From NCBI RefSeq assembly GCF_014779595.1, contig NZ_JACXZT010000002.1, positions 124,001 through 188,000 of the forward strand: a stretch of DNA of 64,000 nucleotides, written 5' to 3'. The notes beneath the pieces were generated by a model. The model did no database searches, was not told where the DNA came from, and saw nothing but the letters and a program-made list of their open reading frames with translations. This DNA comes from Halomonas sp. ML-15 (lineage in GTDB: Bacteria > Pseudomonadota > Gammaproteobacteria > Pseudomonadales > Halomonadaceae). Position 1 is the stretch's first letter. Each line of letters begins with the position of its first letter. The position numbers and the translations under genes are program-made. Below, piece by piece: positions 15,196 through 24,752 of this stretch.

Positions 15196-16590
15196 ATGCA
15201 ACTCTACAACACCTTGACGCGGCAAAAGGAGCCCCTGCGGACCGAACGTCCCGACCGGGTGACTCTGTATGTCTGCGGTCCTACGGTCTACAACTTTGCC
15301 CATATCGGCAATGCTCGGCCCGCGGTGGTCTTCGATGTGCTGGCCAGGCTGCTGCGCCAGGCTTACCCGCGCGTCGTCTATGCGCGCAACTTCACCGACG
15401 TCGATGACAAGATCAATGACGCGGCCAGCGCTGCCGGCGTACCGATCGATACGATCACCACGCGTTACATCGATGCCTATCACCAGGACATGCAGGCACT
15501 GGGCGTGCTGCCGCCCGACCTGGAGCCACGGGTGACCGAGCATATTCCCGATATCGTCGAGCTGATCGCCACCCTGATCGAACGCGGCTATGCCTACGAA
15601 GCTGAAGGCCATGTGCTCTTTCACGTCGCGTCCTATCCGGACTACGGGCAGCTCTCGGGACGTCGGCCCGAGGACATGCTGGCAGGTGCCCGGGTAGAAG
15701 TGGCGCCCTACAAGTGCGACCCGCTGGACTTCGTGCTGTGGAAGCCCTCCTCCTCGGAACAGCCAGGTTGGGACAGCCCCTGGGGCCGCGGCCGGCCCGG
15801 CTGGCACGTGGAGTGCACGGCCATGATCGGCAGGCACCTGGGCCACACCATCGATATTCACGGTGGCGGGCAGGACCTGATCTTCCCCCACCACGAGAAC
15901 GAGATCGCCCAGGGCACCTGCGCCCACGGTACCCGCTACTGCCACACCTGGGTGCACAACAGCTTCGTCACCGTGGACGGCCAGAAGATGTCCAAGTCAC
16001 TCGGCAATGTCCTGCTGGTTCGCGACCTGCTGGAGCAGGCCCCCGGCGAGGCGGTCCGGCTGGCGCTGCTGTCGACCCACTATCGACGCCCGTTGGACTG
16101 GAACGCCCAGCGCCTCGAGAACGCCCGACGCACACTGGTGCGGGGCTATGCCGCCCTGGCCCGGGTGGAGACGCTGCCGATAGCGCAAGACAGTGAGCCG
16201 GATGCTGAGGTCGTGGCCGCGTTGCATAACGACCTCAACGTTTCCATGGCGTTGACGCGCCTGAGGCGGCTGGTCGATGAGCTGGCACAGGCGCAAGACG
16301 ATTCCGCTCGGGCTCAGGCCAAGGCGCGCCTGTTGGCTTCGGCCAGGCTGCTGGGGCTGCTGCAGCAGCCACCGGCACTGGCACTGCAGGCACTGCGAAC
16401 CGAGCAGAAGCGCGAGCCCCTGCCCACGGCACGGATCGATGCGCTGGTCGCCGAGCGCAACCGCGCTCGAGAGGCTCGCGACTTTGCGCGAGCCGATGCG
16501 CTGCGCAGCGAGCTGGAAGGGCTGGGCGTGAGTATTCGCGACACGCGGCAAGGGGCTGTATGGGAACCCGCGGAAGAGCCAGAGTCATGA
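15196..16590 (+). CDS. cysS: Cysteinyl-tRNA synthetase, Zur-regulon paralogue
   Basis: A 464-residue class I synthetase that charges tRNA-Cys. The HIGH motif appears as HIGN in VYNFAHIGNARP, the KMSKS motif is intact (KMSKSLGN), and the zinc ligands that discriminate cysteine are all visible: Cys in YVCGPT, Cys in WHVECTAM, His and Glu in FPHHENEI. Full length for the family. It overlaps the next gene by ATGA and follows hisI by 42 bases. As part of a Zur operon it is probably a second copy; a main cysS elsewhere would be expected but cannot be seen here. Confidence 0.92.
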   Translation: MQLYNTLTRQKEPLRTERPDRVTLYVCGPTVYNFAHIGNARPAVVFDVLARLLRQAYPRVVYARNFTDVDDKINDAASAAGVPIDTITTRYIDAYHQDMQALGVLPPDLEPRVTEHIPDIVELIATLIERGYAYEAEGHVLFHVASYPDYGQLSGRRPEDMLAGARVEVAPYKCDPLDFVLWKPSSSEQPGWDSPWGRGRPGWHVECTAMIGRHLGHTIDIHGGGQDLIFPHHENEIAQGTCAHGTRYCHTWVHNSFVTVDGQKMSKSLGNVLLVRDLLEQAPGEAVRLALLSTHYRRPLDWNAQRLENARRTLVRGYAALARVETLPIAQDSEPDAEVVAALHNDLNVSMALTRLRRLVDELAQAQDDSARAQAKARLLASARLLGLLQQPPALALQALRTEQKREPLPTARIDALVAERNRAREARDFARADALRSELEGLGVSIRDTRQGAVWEPAEEPES

Positions 16591-17591
16591 CGGTTCGCCA
16601 ACGTTTCGGCCTCGTCGCCGGGCATGGCGCCGGCATCTCCTGTCTGTTGCTGGGTGGCATGGCGGCAGGGGCCGCCCTCGGCCACACCCTGCCGGCCGGC
16701 GGTCAATGGCTGGGTGAGCGCATGGATGCGACCCTGCTGCTGCTGATCGTGCTGCTGCTATTCGGGGTACGCTTCGAGGCCATCGTCAAGGCGCTGGGCA
16801 ACCTGCGCTTTATCGGTATCGCGCTGGCGGTCAACTTCGTGGTGATTCCCGCCGTGGGGTATGCCATCGCCTCTTCGTTCCTGCATGCCCACCCCTTGTT
16901 CATCATCGGCCTGACGATCTACTTCATGTCCCCCTGCACCGACTGGGTGCTGGGGTTTACCCGGCTGGTCGACGGCAACGTGGCCCTGGGCGCGGCGCTG
17001 ATACCGATCAACATGCTGGTGCAGCTGCTGCTCTATCCGCTCTACTTATCTCTATTCACACGCCACCTGGTAGCGGTGGAGAGCACGCTTATCGCCACGA
17101 CGCTACTGCAGTGGTTCCTGCTGCCGCTGGCCGTGGCGGTGATCGCACACTTGGTGTTGCGGCAGTGGCTCGGCGCGGATCGCTTCGCTCGCTTGCTGAC
17201 CTGGAGCGACCGACTCACCCCCTGGGTGGTGGCGCTGCTGGTGGCACAGATCTTCGCCGACAATATTGCCGTTATCCTCGAGCACAGTGGGGTCTTCGGT
17301 CGGGTTCTGCTGGCGGTGTTCGTGTTCTTCCTGGTGACCTTCCTGCTGGGGGAGTGGGTCAGTCGTCGGGCACGCCTGGCGTATCCGGAGCATGCGCTGC
17401 TGACCATGACCACGGCGGCGCGCAATGCGCCGCTGATGCTCGCCGTGACCATGACCGCACTGCCCGGCCAGCCCCTGATCCATGCCGCCATCGTGATCGG
17501 CATGCTGCTCGAATTTCCACACCTGACCCTGCTGCGGCACCTGCTGCTCCACTCCAAGCGCAGCCTGGCCGATGGCCGCCTCCACTCCTGA
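16587..17591 (+). CDS. ACR3/bile-acid-symporter-like membrane transporter in the Zur operon
   Basis: A 334-residue inner-membrane protein with about ten hydrophobic segments, related to the ACR3 arsenite-efflux and bile acid:sodium symporter (BART) superfamily. The conserved helix-4 Pro-Cys-Thr appears in FMSPCTDWVLGFTRL; the helix-9 region reads TTAARNAPLMLAVTMTAL, lacking the Glu seen in arsenite exporters (inference from memory of the family). No arsR or arsC is nearby. Placement between cysS and thrS in a Zur operon suggests a job in zinc starvation, but substrate and direction are unknown. Start overlaps the cysS stop by ATGA. Confidence 0.82.
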   Translation: MTVRQRFGLVAGHGAGISCLLLGGMAAGAALGHTLPAGGQWLGERMDATLLLLIVLLLFGVRFEAIVKALGNLRFIGIALAVNFVVIPAVGYAIASSFLHAHPLFIIGLTIYFMSPCTDWVLGFTRLVDGNVALGAALIPINMLVQLLLYPLYLSLFTRHLVAVESTLIATTLLQWFLLPLAVAVIAHLVLRQWLGADRFARLLTWSDRLTPWVVALLVAQIFADNIAVILEHSGVFGRVLLAVFVFFLVTFLLGEWVSRRARLAYPEHALLTMTTAARNAPLMLAVTMTALPGQPLIHAAIVIGMLLEFPHLTLLRHLLLHSKRSLADGRLHS

Positions 17592-17603
17592 CGAGCCTGA
17601 CAC

Positions 17604-19616
17604 ATGACCAACACACCTCCGACCGCCGACAGCATTGTCATCACCCTGCCGGATGGGGCGCAGCGCCACGTTACATCTCCCACCAGCGTCGCCGAGGTGG
17701 CGGCGGCGATTGGCCCGGGCCTGGCGCGCAGCACCCTGGCTGGCAAGGTGGACGGTCGCCTGGTCGATGCCTGCGATCCCATCGAGCATGATGCCCAGGT
17801 GCAGATCATTACCCCCCAGGATCCCGAGGGGGTAGAGATTATCCGGCACTCCTGTGCCCACCTGATCGGGCACGCCGTCAAGCAGCTCTACCCGACGGCG
17901 AAGATGGTGATCGGCCCGGTGATCGAGGACGGCTTCTACTACGACATCGCCTATGAACGCGCCTTTACCCCGGAAGACCTGGCGGCCATCGAGACGCGCA
18001 TGCGGGAGCTGATCGCCAAGGAGTACGACGTCATCAAGCGCATGACGCCGCGGGATGAGGCCATTCGACTCTTTCGCGAACGTGGCGAAGACTACAAGCT
18101 GCGGCTGATCGATGAGCTGCCCGATGCAGCAGAGCTGGGGCTCTATTTTCACCAGGAGTACGTGGATATGTGCCGCGGCCCCCACGTGCCCAACACCCGC
18201 TTCCTCAAGCATTTCCGGTTGACCAAGCTGTCCGGTGCCTACTGGCGGGGCGACGCCAACAACGAGCAGCTGCAGCGCATCTACGGCACGGCCTGGCCCG
18301 ACCGCAAGGTGCTGCAGACCTATCTCAAGCGCCTCGAGGAGGCGGAGAAACGCGACCACCGCAAGCTCGGCCGCCAGTTGGACCTGTTTCACTTTCAGGA
18401 GGATGCCCCCGGGGCGGTGTTCTGGCATCCCCGGGGTTGGGCGGTATTCCGCGAGCTAATCGCCTATATGCGGCGTTGCCAGGAAGACGCCGGCTACGTC
18501 GAGGTCAATACCCCGGACGTCATGGACCGCAGCCTCTGGGAACTCTCCGGCCACTGGCAAAACTACCGTGAGCATATGTTCACCACCGACACCGAGGATG
18601 GCCGTTCGCTGGCCCTCAAGCCGATGAACTGCCCGGGCAGCGTGCTGCTCTACCGCCACGGCCTGAAAAGCTATCGGGACCTGCCTATTCGTATGGGCGA
18701 GTTCGGCAAGGTGCACCGCTACGAGCCCTCCGGGGCGCTACACGGCCTGCTGCGGGTGCGCCATTTCACCCAGGACGATGCCCATATCTACTGCACGCCG
18801 CAGCAGATGATCGGCGAATGCCGTGATGTGGTTACCCAGGTGCTGGATATCTATCGTCAGTTCGGCTTCGAGGAGGTGCTGATCAAGCTCTCCACCCGGC
18901 CGGACAACCGCATGGGCGATGACGCCACCTGGGACCTGCTGGAGAATGCCCTGATCCAGGCGCTGGACCAAGTGGGGCTGGCCTACCGCTACAACCCCGG
19001 TGAGGGCGCCTTCTATGGCCCCAAGCTGGAGTTCGTGCTGCGCGATGCCATTGGTCGCGACTGGCAGTGCGGCACCCTGCAGGTGGATATGAATCTGCCC
19101 GAACGCTTCGGCCTGGACTACGTCGACGAGGATGGCCAGCGCAAGCGCCCGGTGATGTTGCACCGCGCGCTGTTCGGCTCCCTGGAGCGCTTCACCGGCA
19201 TCCTGATCGAGCACCACGCCGGCAAGCTCCCCGCCTGGCTGGCGCCGCTGCAGGCGGTGGTGCTCTCCATCACCGAGCAGTATTCCCGCTATGCGCTGGA
19301 GGTGGCCCAGGCGCTGCGCGATGCGGGTCTGCGCGTGGAGGCGGATATTCGCAACGAGAAGATCGGCTACAAGATCCGCGAGCAGACCCTGCAGCGCGTA
19401 CCCTTCCAACTGATTGTCGGCGCCAGGGAGGCCGCCTCCGGCAGCGTGGCGATTCGCAGCCGGGACGGCGACGACCTGGGCAGCCTGGAGATTGCCGACG
19501 CTATTGCCCTGTTGGGCGAGCGCTGCGCGGCCCCCGACACCCGGCAGCGGCGTGCCGCCCAGGCGGCGCTGCTCGAGCGGCTGCAGGCGAGCGGCCGGCG
19601 CGAGGTCGTCTCATAA
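17604..19616 (+). CDS. thrS: Threonyl-tRNA synthetase, Zur-regulon paralogue
   Basis: A 670-residue class II synthetase. Domains in order: TGS (about 10-75), editing domain with [11 protein letters not shown] and DMCRGPHVP (about 80-240), catalytic core, and anticodon-binding domain from about 550. The three zinc ligands of the active site are all present: Cys in LKPMNCPGS, His in DDAHIYC, His in VMLHRALFG. One oddity is MNCPGS where most family members have MNCPGH. The gene is not followed by infC-rpmI-rplT as the standard thrS is, so it is a paralogue. It closes the folE2 operon, 12 bases after the transporter. Confidence 0.92.
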   Translation: MTNTPPTADSIVITLPDGAQRHVTSPTSVAEVAAAIGPGLARSTLAGKVDGRLVDACDPIEHDAQVQIITPQDPEGVEIIRHSCAHLIGHAVKQLYPTAKMVIGPVIEDGFYYDIAYERAFTPEDLAAIETRMRELIAKEYDVIKRMTPRDEAIRLFRERGEDYKLRLIDELPDAAELGLYFHQEYVDMCRGPHVPNTRFLKHFRLTKLSGAYWRGDANNEQLQRIYGTAWPDRKVLQTYLKRLEEAEKRDHRKLGRQLDLFHFQEDAPGAVFWHPRGWAVFRELIAYMRRCQEDAGYVEVNTPDVMDRSLWELSGHWQNYREHMFTTDTEDGRSLALKPMNCPGSVLLYRHGLKSYRDLPIRMGEFGKVHRYEPSGALHGLLRVRHFTQDDAHIYCTPQQMIGECRDVVTQVLDIYRQFGFEEVLIKLSTRPDNRMGDDATWDLLENALIQALDQVGLAYRYNPGEGAFYGPKLEFVLRDAIGRDWQCGTLQVDMNLPERFGLDYVDEDGQRKRPVMLHRALFGSLERFTGILIEHHAGKLPAWLAPLQAVVLSITEQYSRYALEVAQALRDAGLRVEADIRNEKIGYKIREQTLQRVPFQLIVGAREAASGSVAIRSRDGDDLGSLEIADAIALLGERCAAPDTRQRRAAQAALLERLQASGRREVVS

Positions 19617-19635
19617 GCCGTGTATCGTTGGCGCG

Positions 19636-19663
19636 AAAAAAACCGGCCCCGTGAGGGGCCGGT
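19636..19663 (-). terminator. Rho-independent terminator of the alcohol dehydrogenase gene
   Basis: Read on the minus strand, ACCGGCCCC pairs with GGGGCCGGT around a 4-base loop and is followed by seven T. It ends the dehydrogenase transcript. On the plus strand the same stem has no T-run but could slow read-through from thrS. Confidence 0.85.
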
Positions 19664-19691
19664 GGCGGCATTGCCTTGATGGACGTGTCGC

Positions 19692-20876
19692 TTAGGCAGG
19701 CTGAGGCTTATCGATGGGCTCTCCTATCAGCTTGCCCGGCAGGGGGCCTGTCATGGTCTCCTGGGGCTGATAGTGAATGACCGAGCGAATCGCTTCGCCA
19801 CGGTGCAGCAGATCGAAGGCGGTATTGATGTGGTCGTGGGTCATGTTGTGCGAGATATAGGGATCGACGTCGAAACGCCCCGACAGCCACTCATCGACCA
19901 TACCCGGCAACTCGGAGCGCCCCAGTACGCCGCCGAAGGCGCTGCCCCGCCAGACGCGACCGGTGACCAGTTGAAACGGACGCGTCGAGATCTCTTCGCC
20001 GGCCCCAGCAACACCGATGATGATGCTCTCGCCCCAGCCCTTGTGGCAGCACTCGAGGGCGGCGCGCATCAAGCGCACGTTGCCGACGGCTTCGAAAGAG
20101 TAGTCGACGCCACCGTTGGTCATCTCGATGATCACCTCGTGCAGCGGCTCGGGGTAGTCGTTCGGGTCGAGGCACTCCGTGGCGCCGAGGGACATGGCGA
20201 GGGGGAACTTGGCCGGATTGACGTCGATGCCGATGATGCGCCCGGCGCCCTGCAGCTTGGCCCCCTGGATCACCGCCATGCCCACGGCGCCCAAGCCAAA
20301 TACCGCCACCGTATCGCCGGCCTGCACCTTGGCGGTATTCCTCACCGCGCCGATACCGGTGGGCACCGCACAGCCCATCACGCTGGCCTTGGCCAGGGGG
20401 GCGTCACGGCTGATCTTGGCCACCGCGATCTCGGGCAGCACCGTGTACTCGCTGAAGGTGCTGGTGCCCATATAGTGGTGCAGCATCTTGCCCTTGTAGG
20501 AGAAGCGGCTGGTACCGTCCGGCATCACCCCCTGCCCCTGGGTCTTGCGAATGGTCTGGCAGAGATTGGTCTTGCCCGAGCGGATATAGGGGCAGTTCGG
20601 GTCTTCCGGGGTATACAGCGGGATCACATGGTCGCCGGGCTTCACCGAGGTGACCCCGCGTCCGAGCTCCTCGACGATGCCCACGCCCTCGTGGCCCAGG
20701 ACGCAGGGAAACAAGCCCTCCGGGTCCTTTCCGGACAGCGTGAACATATCGGTGTGGCACAGGCTGGTAGTGACGATCCTGACCAGGACCTCACCCTCTT
20801 TCGGCCCCTCCAGGTCGATCTCCTCGATTTCCAGAGGCCGGTTGGGTTCCCAGGCAATGGCTGCGCGTGTCTTCAT
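19692..20876 (-). CDS. Class III alcohol dehydrogenase (FrmA/AdhC-like) with broken structural zinc site
   Basis: A 394-residue protein closely resembling S-(hydroxymethyl)glutathione dehydrogenase (GSTFSE-type region, [16 protein letters not shown] motif [14 protein letters not shown]). Catalytic zinc ligands are kept: C40, H62, E63 and C169. The structural zinc lobe, normally four Cys spaced C-x2-C-x2-C-x7-C, reads D92, C95, I98, C106, so two of four ligands are lost. The tail is about 20 residues longer than usual. Start ATG 20876 has GGAGGTCATC upstream; a Zur box lies 116 bases further up. I infer a zinc-sparing formaldehyde or alcohol dehydrogenase. Confidence 0.9.
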   Translation of the reverse strand: MKTRAAIAWEPNRPLEIEEIDLEGPKEGEVLVRIVTTSLCHTDMFTLSGKDPEGLFPCVLGHEGVGIVEELGRGVTSVKPGDHVIPLYTPEDPNCPYIRSGKTNLCQTIRKTQGQGVMPDGTSRFSYKGKMLHHYMGTSTFSEYTVLPEIAVAKISRDAPLAKASVMGCAVPTGIGAVRNTAKVQAGDTVAVFGLGAVGMAVIQGAKLQGAGRIIGIDVNPAKFPLAMSLGATECLDPNDYPEPLHEVIIEMTNGGVDYSFEAVGNVRLMRAALECCHKGWGESIIIGVAGAGEEISTRPFQLVTGRVWRGSAFGGVLGRSELPGMVDEWLSGRFDVDPYISHNMTHDHINTAFDLLHRGEAIRSVIHYQPQETMTGPLPGKLIGEPIDKPQPA

Positions 20877-20991
20877 GATGACCTCCGCGGGTGGGTCTTG
20901 GTTCGCCTCGCCCCAGCAGGAGTCCGGCGCTGCGAAATGTTCGTCGACCTTGATCAGCTGGCCGGTAGAGGCAGAGCACTTGAATTTATAT

Positions 20992-21009
20992 GATACGTTA
21001 TAACATATC
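20992..21009. promoter_or_regulatory. Zur box upstream of the alcohol dehydrogenase gene
   Basis: GATACGTTATAACATATC, a near-perfect palindrome whose core matches the other two Zur boxes at 11 of 12 positions. It lies 116 bases before the dehydrogenase ATG, leaving room for a promoter and a long leader. Confidence 0.75.
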
Positions 21010-21202
21010 AAATATATCGCGCAAGCGAGAGACCGCTCACTATTCCGTTAGCTCCTCCAGGCTTCGGCGATAGTGCTCGTCGCTGACCAGCCTGCTCTGC
21101 GCGACCGTGGGACGGCGCTTGTAAATGGGCAGATGTGGAGACAATGCGTTAAGGTTCGGGTATTGCACGTAAGAGCATGATATGGAGGGAGGAGTGGCGC
21201 AG

Positions 21203-21451
21203 ATGGAACTGAACCAAGTGCAGTGTCCAGTGGACGGGATGGGGGTGGTGGCGCCCAGTAGTGAGCCGGATTCAGGGTGCATGCTTGGACAAAAGGATGC
21301 AGCCCTGGCGGAGCAGGCGCGAACCACGGTGGAAAGCCTGCTGCAGACCAGTCCTGATGACCGGAAGGCACGGGATGAGGCGCGTAATGCCATCGAGCGC
21401 ATGGACAGATCGCACCACGTTTCTCCGGTGCTGGAAGTCGAAGTGAGCTGA
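21203..21451 (+). CDS. Hypothetical protein, 82 residues
   Basis: A short acidic protein with no family I recognise. A Cys-containing N-terminus (VQCPVDGMG) is followed by a helical region rich in Ala, Glu and Arg (QKDAALAEQARTTVESLLQ, then DDRKARDEARNAIERM). No signal peptide or membrane segment. ATG 21203 has a good GGAGGAG site, better than the in-frame ATG at 21182. It lies 46 bases before the helicase gene on the same strand and could be co-transcribed with it. Confidence 0.5.
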   Translation: MELNQVQCPVDGMGVVAPSSEPDSGCMLGQKDAALAEQARTTVESLLQTSPDDRKARDEARNAIERMDRSHHVSPVLEVEVS

Positions 21452-21497
21452 GCCGCTGCTCTCAATGTATCCGTGCAGAGGAAGGCGGGATGTGCCG

Positions 21498-24400
21498 GTG
21501 AATGACAACGATGTACGCAGGCTTATCGCCTACTTCCGCGATTGTCTGATGGAGGAGGGCGGCGAGCGCCAGCTCACGGATGTTTTCGGGCGTGAGTCAT
21601 GGGAACACTATCTGTTCGCGTGCCCAGGCGGCTGGTGGGAGCAAGACGCACCGTTGTCGTTGCCTCGTGAGCATGCTGAGCGACTCAGTGCCATGCTGCA
21701 CCTGCATCGGCAGGAGCGGGAACTTCTGGTGGGCACGTGCCTGGTCATGGGGCCGGTGCGAGAGCCTGGAGGGACAACGCGTCACCTGCGGGCTCCGCTT
21801 TTCCTGCACTCCGCCGAACTGCTGGATCACGAGGGCCAGGTCATCGTGCACCTTGAGCCAGGCGCATGGCGGGTGAATCCAGCGGTATTGCAGAGCCTCG
21901 ATCTGTCCGAGGAGGAACTCGGCATTACGGGCGGAGAAGTCGACGTGGCATCTCTGCAACGAGCACTCGGTCGGTTCGAGCGCTGCGAGCACGGTGAAAC
22001 ATCCCAGGCCTTTCCACGTTGGCGCAACGGCCAACCGCTGCGCTGGGCTCCTTCGGGAGTCGTCTGGATCACGGCTCGTTCGCAATTGGCACGCAGTGTG
22101 GCTTACGAACTGGAGGCCCTGAGTGATGCTGGATCGACCCTGTCGCCTCCTATACGGCAGCTATTGCAGGCTTCGTCACAGTCTCGCAAGCCAGCTTCTG
22201 CTCCCCCGGTGCCTGAGACCCTGCCCACCAGTCTGACATTGGCTCAGGAGCGAGCACTGCACAACGCGGCGGTCGAGACGCTCAGTGTAATCAATGGCCC
22301 GCCGGGGACCGGCAAGACCTATACCCTGGCATGCCAGGCCATTGACCGAGTGATGCGGAATGAACGGGTGCTGGTGGTCTGCAGCAATGAGCATGCCGCC
22401 GACGTCGTACGCACCAAGCTGGCGGAGCTGTTTGGTCCCGCCCAGGGGCTGGTCGTGCGGGCCGGGCGGGGCAACCATCGACAGCAACTGCTGGAACGCC
22501 TGGATGAGCTGCTGGCCGAAGCGTCCAACAAGGATGAGCATGAGTCACCGCCGCGCTTGGCCAGCAGATTACAGGCCATGGCGCGTGATTATCGCCGCAG
22601 CGAGCGACGCTTCCGCAAGGCACTGGTTGCGGCAGTGGATGAAGGGGCGCTGTGGCGTAGGCGCGGTGGGCTCTGGCACGGTCTACGGCTGTGGTGGCTG
22701 CGCCGGCGTGCGGGGCGCCGGGACCTGCTCTCTCAGCGCTGGGGCGAGCTGCAGAGCAAGGTTTCTGCCCATCAGGCCCTGGCGAGGAGTTACTTGGCGG
22801 CGCTGGCTCATCATCAACGACGAACGCTGCAGAGTACCCGCCGCCAGCAGCTGAGAAAACTGGCGACGGCGCTACGCTCGCGTGCCTCTGGTCGCCGTGA
22901 GGCACGCTTCGAGGCCCTGGACTGGTCGGTACTGACTCGGGCCTTCCCCGTCTGGGTCGTCTCGGCACAGGCACTGCATCGCACCCTGCCGCTGGAGTCC
23001 GAACTGTTCGACCTGTGCATCATGGATGAGGCGACCCAGTCCAATCTGCCGTTGGCGCTACCCGCCCTGCAGCGGGCCAGTCGAGCGGTCATCGTTGGAG
23101 ACCCCAGGCAGCTGCGGCACTTCTCGTTCCTGTCGCAGGCGCGTCAACACGAGTTTGCCGTTCGCCACCAGGTTCAGTCGCTGCCGGTGGACCTGAATTA
23201 CCGCGAGCGCTCGCTGCTGGACTACGGGCTGATGGCGATAGCGGGTGGCCATGCCATCGTCTTGTTGGATGAGCATTTTCGAAGTCACCCTGCCCTGATC
23301 GGCTTCAGCAACGATCGCTTCTACGCTGGTCGCCTGAAAATTCTGACTCACCTGGCCCAGGTGGTCGATGCGCCGCCCATCGCATTGGTGGACTGTCCGG
23401 TGCGCATCGAGGGCGATGTCAATGCCGCCGAGATCGAGGCCGTGATGGAGCATCTGGAGGCGTTGGCGGCCGAGAGCGCCGACTTGCCGGATCACGAGTG
23501 TCAGAGTATCGGTGTGCTGGCGCTCTTTCGCGCCACTGCCCTGGCGCTGGAAAAAGCGCTGTTGGACCGTGTCGATCTGCGGACGATTAGCCGCCATGAC
23601 CTGCGTGTCGGCACCCCTTATGCCTTTCAGGGCGAAGAGCGCGACATCATGCTGTTGGCCACCGGCGTATATCCCGGGCGCGCCGCCGCGGCCTGGACCT
23701 ACCTGAACCGGCCTGATGTATTCAATGTAGCGGTGACACGGGCGCGTCACCGGCAGGTGGTGTTCATGCCCCAGGAAGCCCTGGAAGGCGTCGGCTCGAA
23801 CCTGCTGGTAGATTACGTGGCCTACGCCCGCACCAACCGGCCCCGGCCCATGACGTCGCCGCCAGCCCATGATGGTATGCGTACGGAGCTGATAGCCATC
23901 CTGGAGGCCTGGGGGGCGCGCTGTCGAATAGACTATCCCTTTGCCGGGCAAACGCTGGATATTCTGGTGTTATACCAAGGACATGCGCTGGCAGTGGACA
24001 CCATTGGAACCGATGCCACAGCGGGGAAGGCCTGGGATTGGGAACGCTACCGCCTGCTGGAACGCGCGGGGTTGGCGATTTTTCCGATTGGTTACGTGAG
24101 TTGGAGGACGCGCAGGGAGGAGGTGCTGGAGTGCCTGCGGACGATGCTGGGCATGGAGGCAGCCATTGCCGATGACGAGGCGGCATCCGCGTCACTCTCC
24201 CTGCGCTGGCGTCTGCAGGAACTCAGTGAACCAGATATGCTCGTCTTGCTGGATGAGCTTGATCAGGCCTACCATCAGATTCTGCGCTGGCTAGACAGGC
24301 ATTTCGATCCTGGCGAGCTCACCTATCTACGTTATCGTGATGGGGTCGAACGACTGCGACGAGCGGCTATTACCGAACTGCAGGGCGCCTGTATGTTGCT

Positions 24401-24662
24401 GGAGGGAATTCGGGACTTGGCTGCCGAGGTCGAGGATATCGGTCTGCGCTCGTCCGTGGATGAGCGCTTGGCGCGCTGTCGTGAGGCGATCACCGGTCTG
24501 CAACACCTGATACGGGAACTTGCAGTATTGCGCACCCAGCCCTCGGGGATCGAGGCGGCGCTGGAGGATGTCACCCGCTTGTCGGCGCGAGTGCAGCGCT
24601 ACGGTGTCGATGCGCCGCAGGCTTCCAAGCTAGTGCCGCCAGCAGGCCATGAAGGGCGATGA
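21498..24662 (+). CDS. SF1 helicase (COG1112/Upf1-like) with C-terminal nuclease-like domain
   Basis: About 1054 residues from the GTG at 21498 (an ATG at 21465 would add 11). N-terminal 250 residues are unrecognised. Helicase motifs follow in order: Walker A NGPPGTGKTYTL, motif II MDEATQSN, III VGDPRQLRHFS, IV LDEHFRSHPALIGFSNDRFY, V TPYAFQGEERDIML, VI NVAVTRARHRQVVF. A long insertion with basic helices separates motifs Ia and II. After about residue 790 a restriction-endonuclease-like (DUF559/Vsr-type) fold is suggested by YPFAGQTLDILVLYQGHALAVD; the usual acidic E before the last strand is replaced by D. The tail is coiled-coil-like. Helicase-nuclease fusions of this kind are common in antiphage systems; no defence partner is adjacent. 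Confidence 0.82.
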   Translation: MNDNDVRRLIAYFRDCLMEEGGERQLTDVFGRESWEHYLFACPGGWWEQDAPLSLPREHAERLSAMLHLHRQERELLVGTCLVMGPVREPGGTTRHLRAPLFLHSAELLDHEGQVIVHLEPGAWRVNPAVLQSLDLSEEELGITGGEVDVASLQRALGRFERCEHGETSQAFPRWRNGQPLRWAPSGVVWITARSQLARSVAYELEALSDAGSTLSPPIRQLLQASSQSRKPASAPPVPETLPTSLTLAQERALHNAAVETLSVINGPPGTGKTYTLACQAIDRVMRNERVLVVCSNEHAADVVRTKLAELFGPAQGLVVRAGRGNHRQQLLERLDELLAEASNKDEHESPPRLASRLQAMARDYRRSERRFRKALVAAVDEGALWRRRGGLWHGLRLWWLRRRAGRRDLLSQRWGELQSKVSAHQALARSYLAALAHHQRRTLQSTRRQQLRKLATALRSRASGRREARFEALDWSVLTRAFPVWVVSAQALHRTLPLESELFDLCIMDEATQSNLPLALPALQRASRAVIVGDPRQLRHFSFLSQARQHEFAVRHQVQSLPVDLNYRERSLLDYGLMAIAGGHAIVLLDEHFRSHPALIGFSNDRFYAGRLKILTHLAQVVDAPPIALVDCPVRIEGDVNAAEIEAVMEHLEALAAESADLPDHECQSIGVLALFRATALALEKALLDRVDLRTISRHDLRVGTPYAFQGEERDIMLLATGVYPGRAAAAWTYLNRPDVFNVAVTRARHRQVVFMPQEALEGVGSNLLVDYVAYARTNRPRPMTSPPAHDGMRTELIAILEAWGARCRIDYPFAGQTLDILVLYQGHALAVDTIGTDATAGKAWDWERYRLLERAGLAIFPIGYVSWRTRREEVLECLRTMLGMEAAIADDEAASASLSLRWRLQELSEPDMLVLLDELDQAYHQILRWLDRHFDPGELTYLRYRDGVERLRRAAITELQGACMLLEGIRDLAAEVEDIGLRSSVDERLARCREAITGLQHLIRELAVLRTQPSGIEAALEDVTRLSARVQRYGVDAPQASKLVPPAGHEGR

Positions 24663-24752
24663 AGGGCTCAACCGGGAAGGAGGATCATTATTTCCCCGCC
24701 CGCTAGTGCCTGGGTGCTCTTCAATGGTTAAGAGACTACGTAAGGACACGAC

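Noticed and set aside
14353-15957. Long open reverse frame opposite folE2, hisI and cysS
   Set aside because: Composition is typical of an antisense shadow and the plus-strand genes have complete motifs.
21040-21140. Reverse frame ending [16 protein letters not shown], which looks protein-like
   Set aside because: No start, ribosome site or recognisable family; too short to call a gene remnant.
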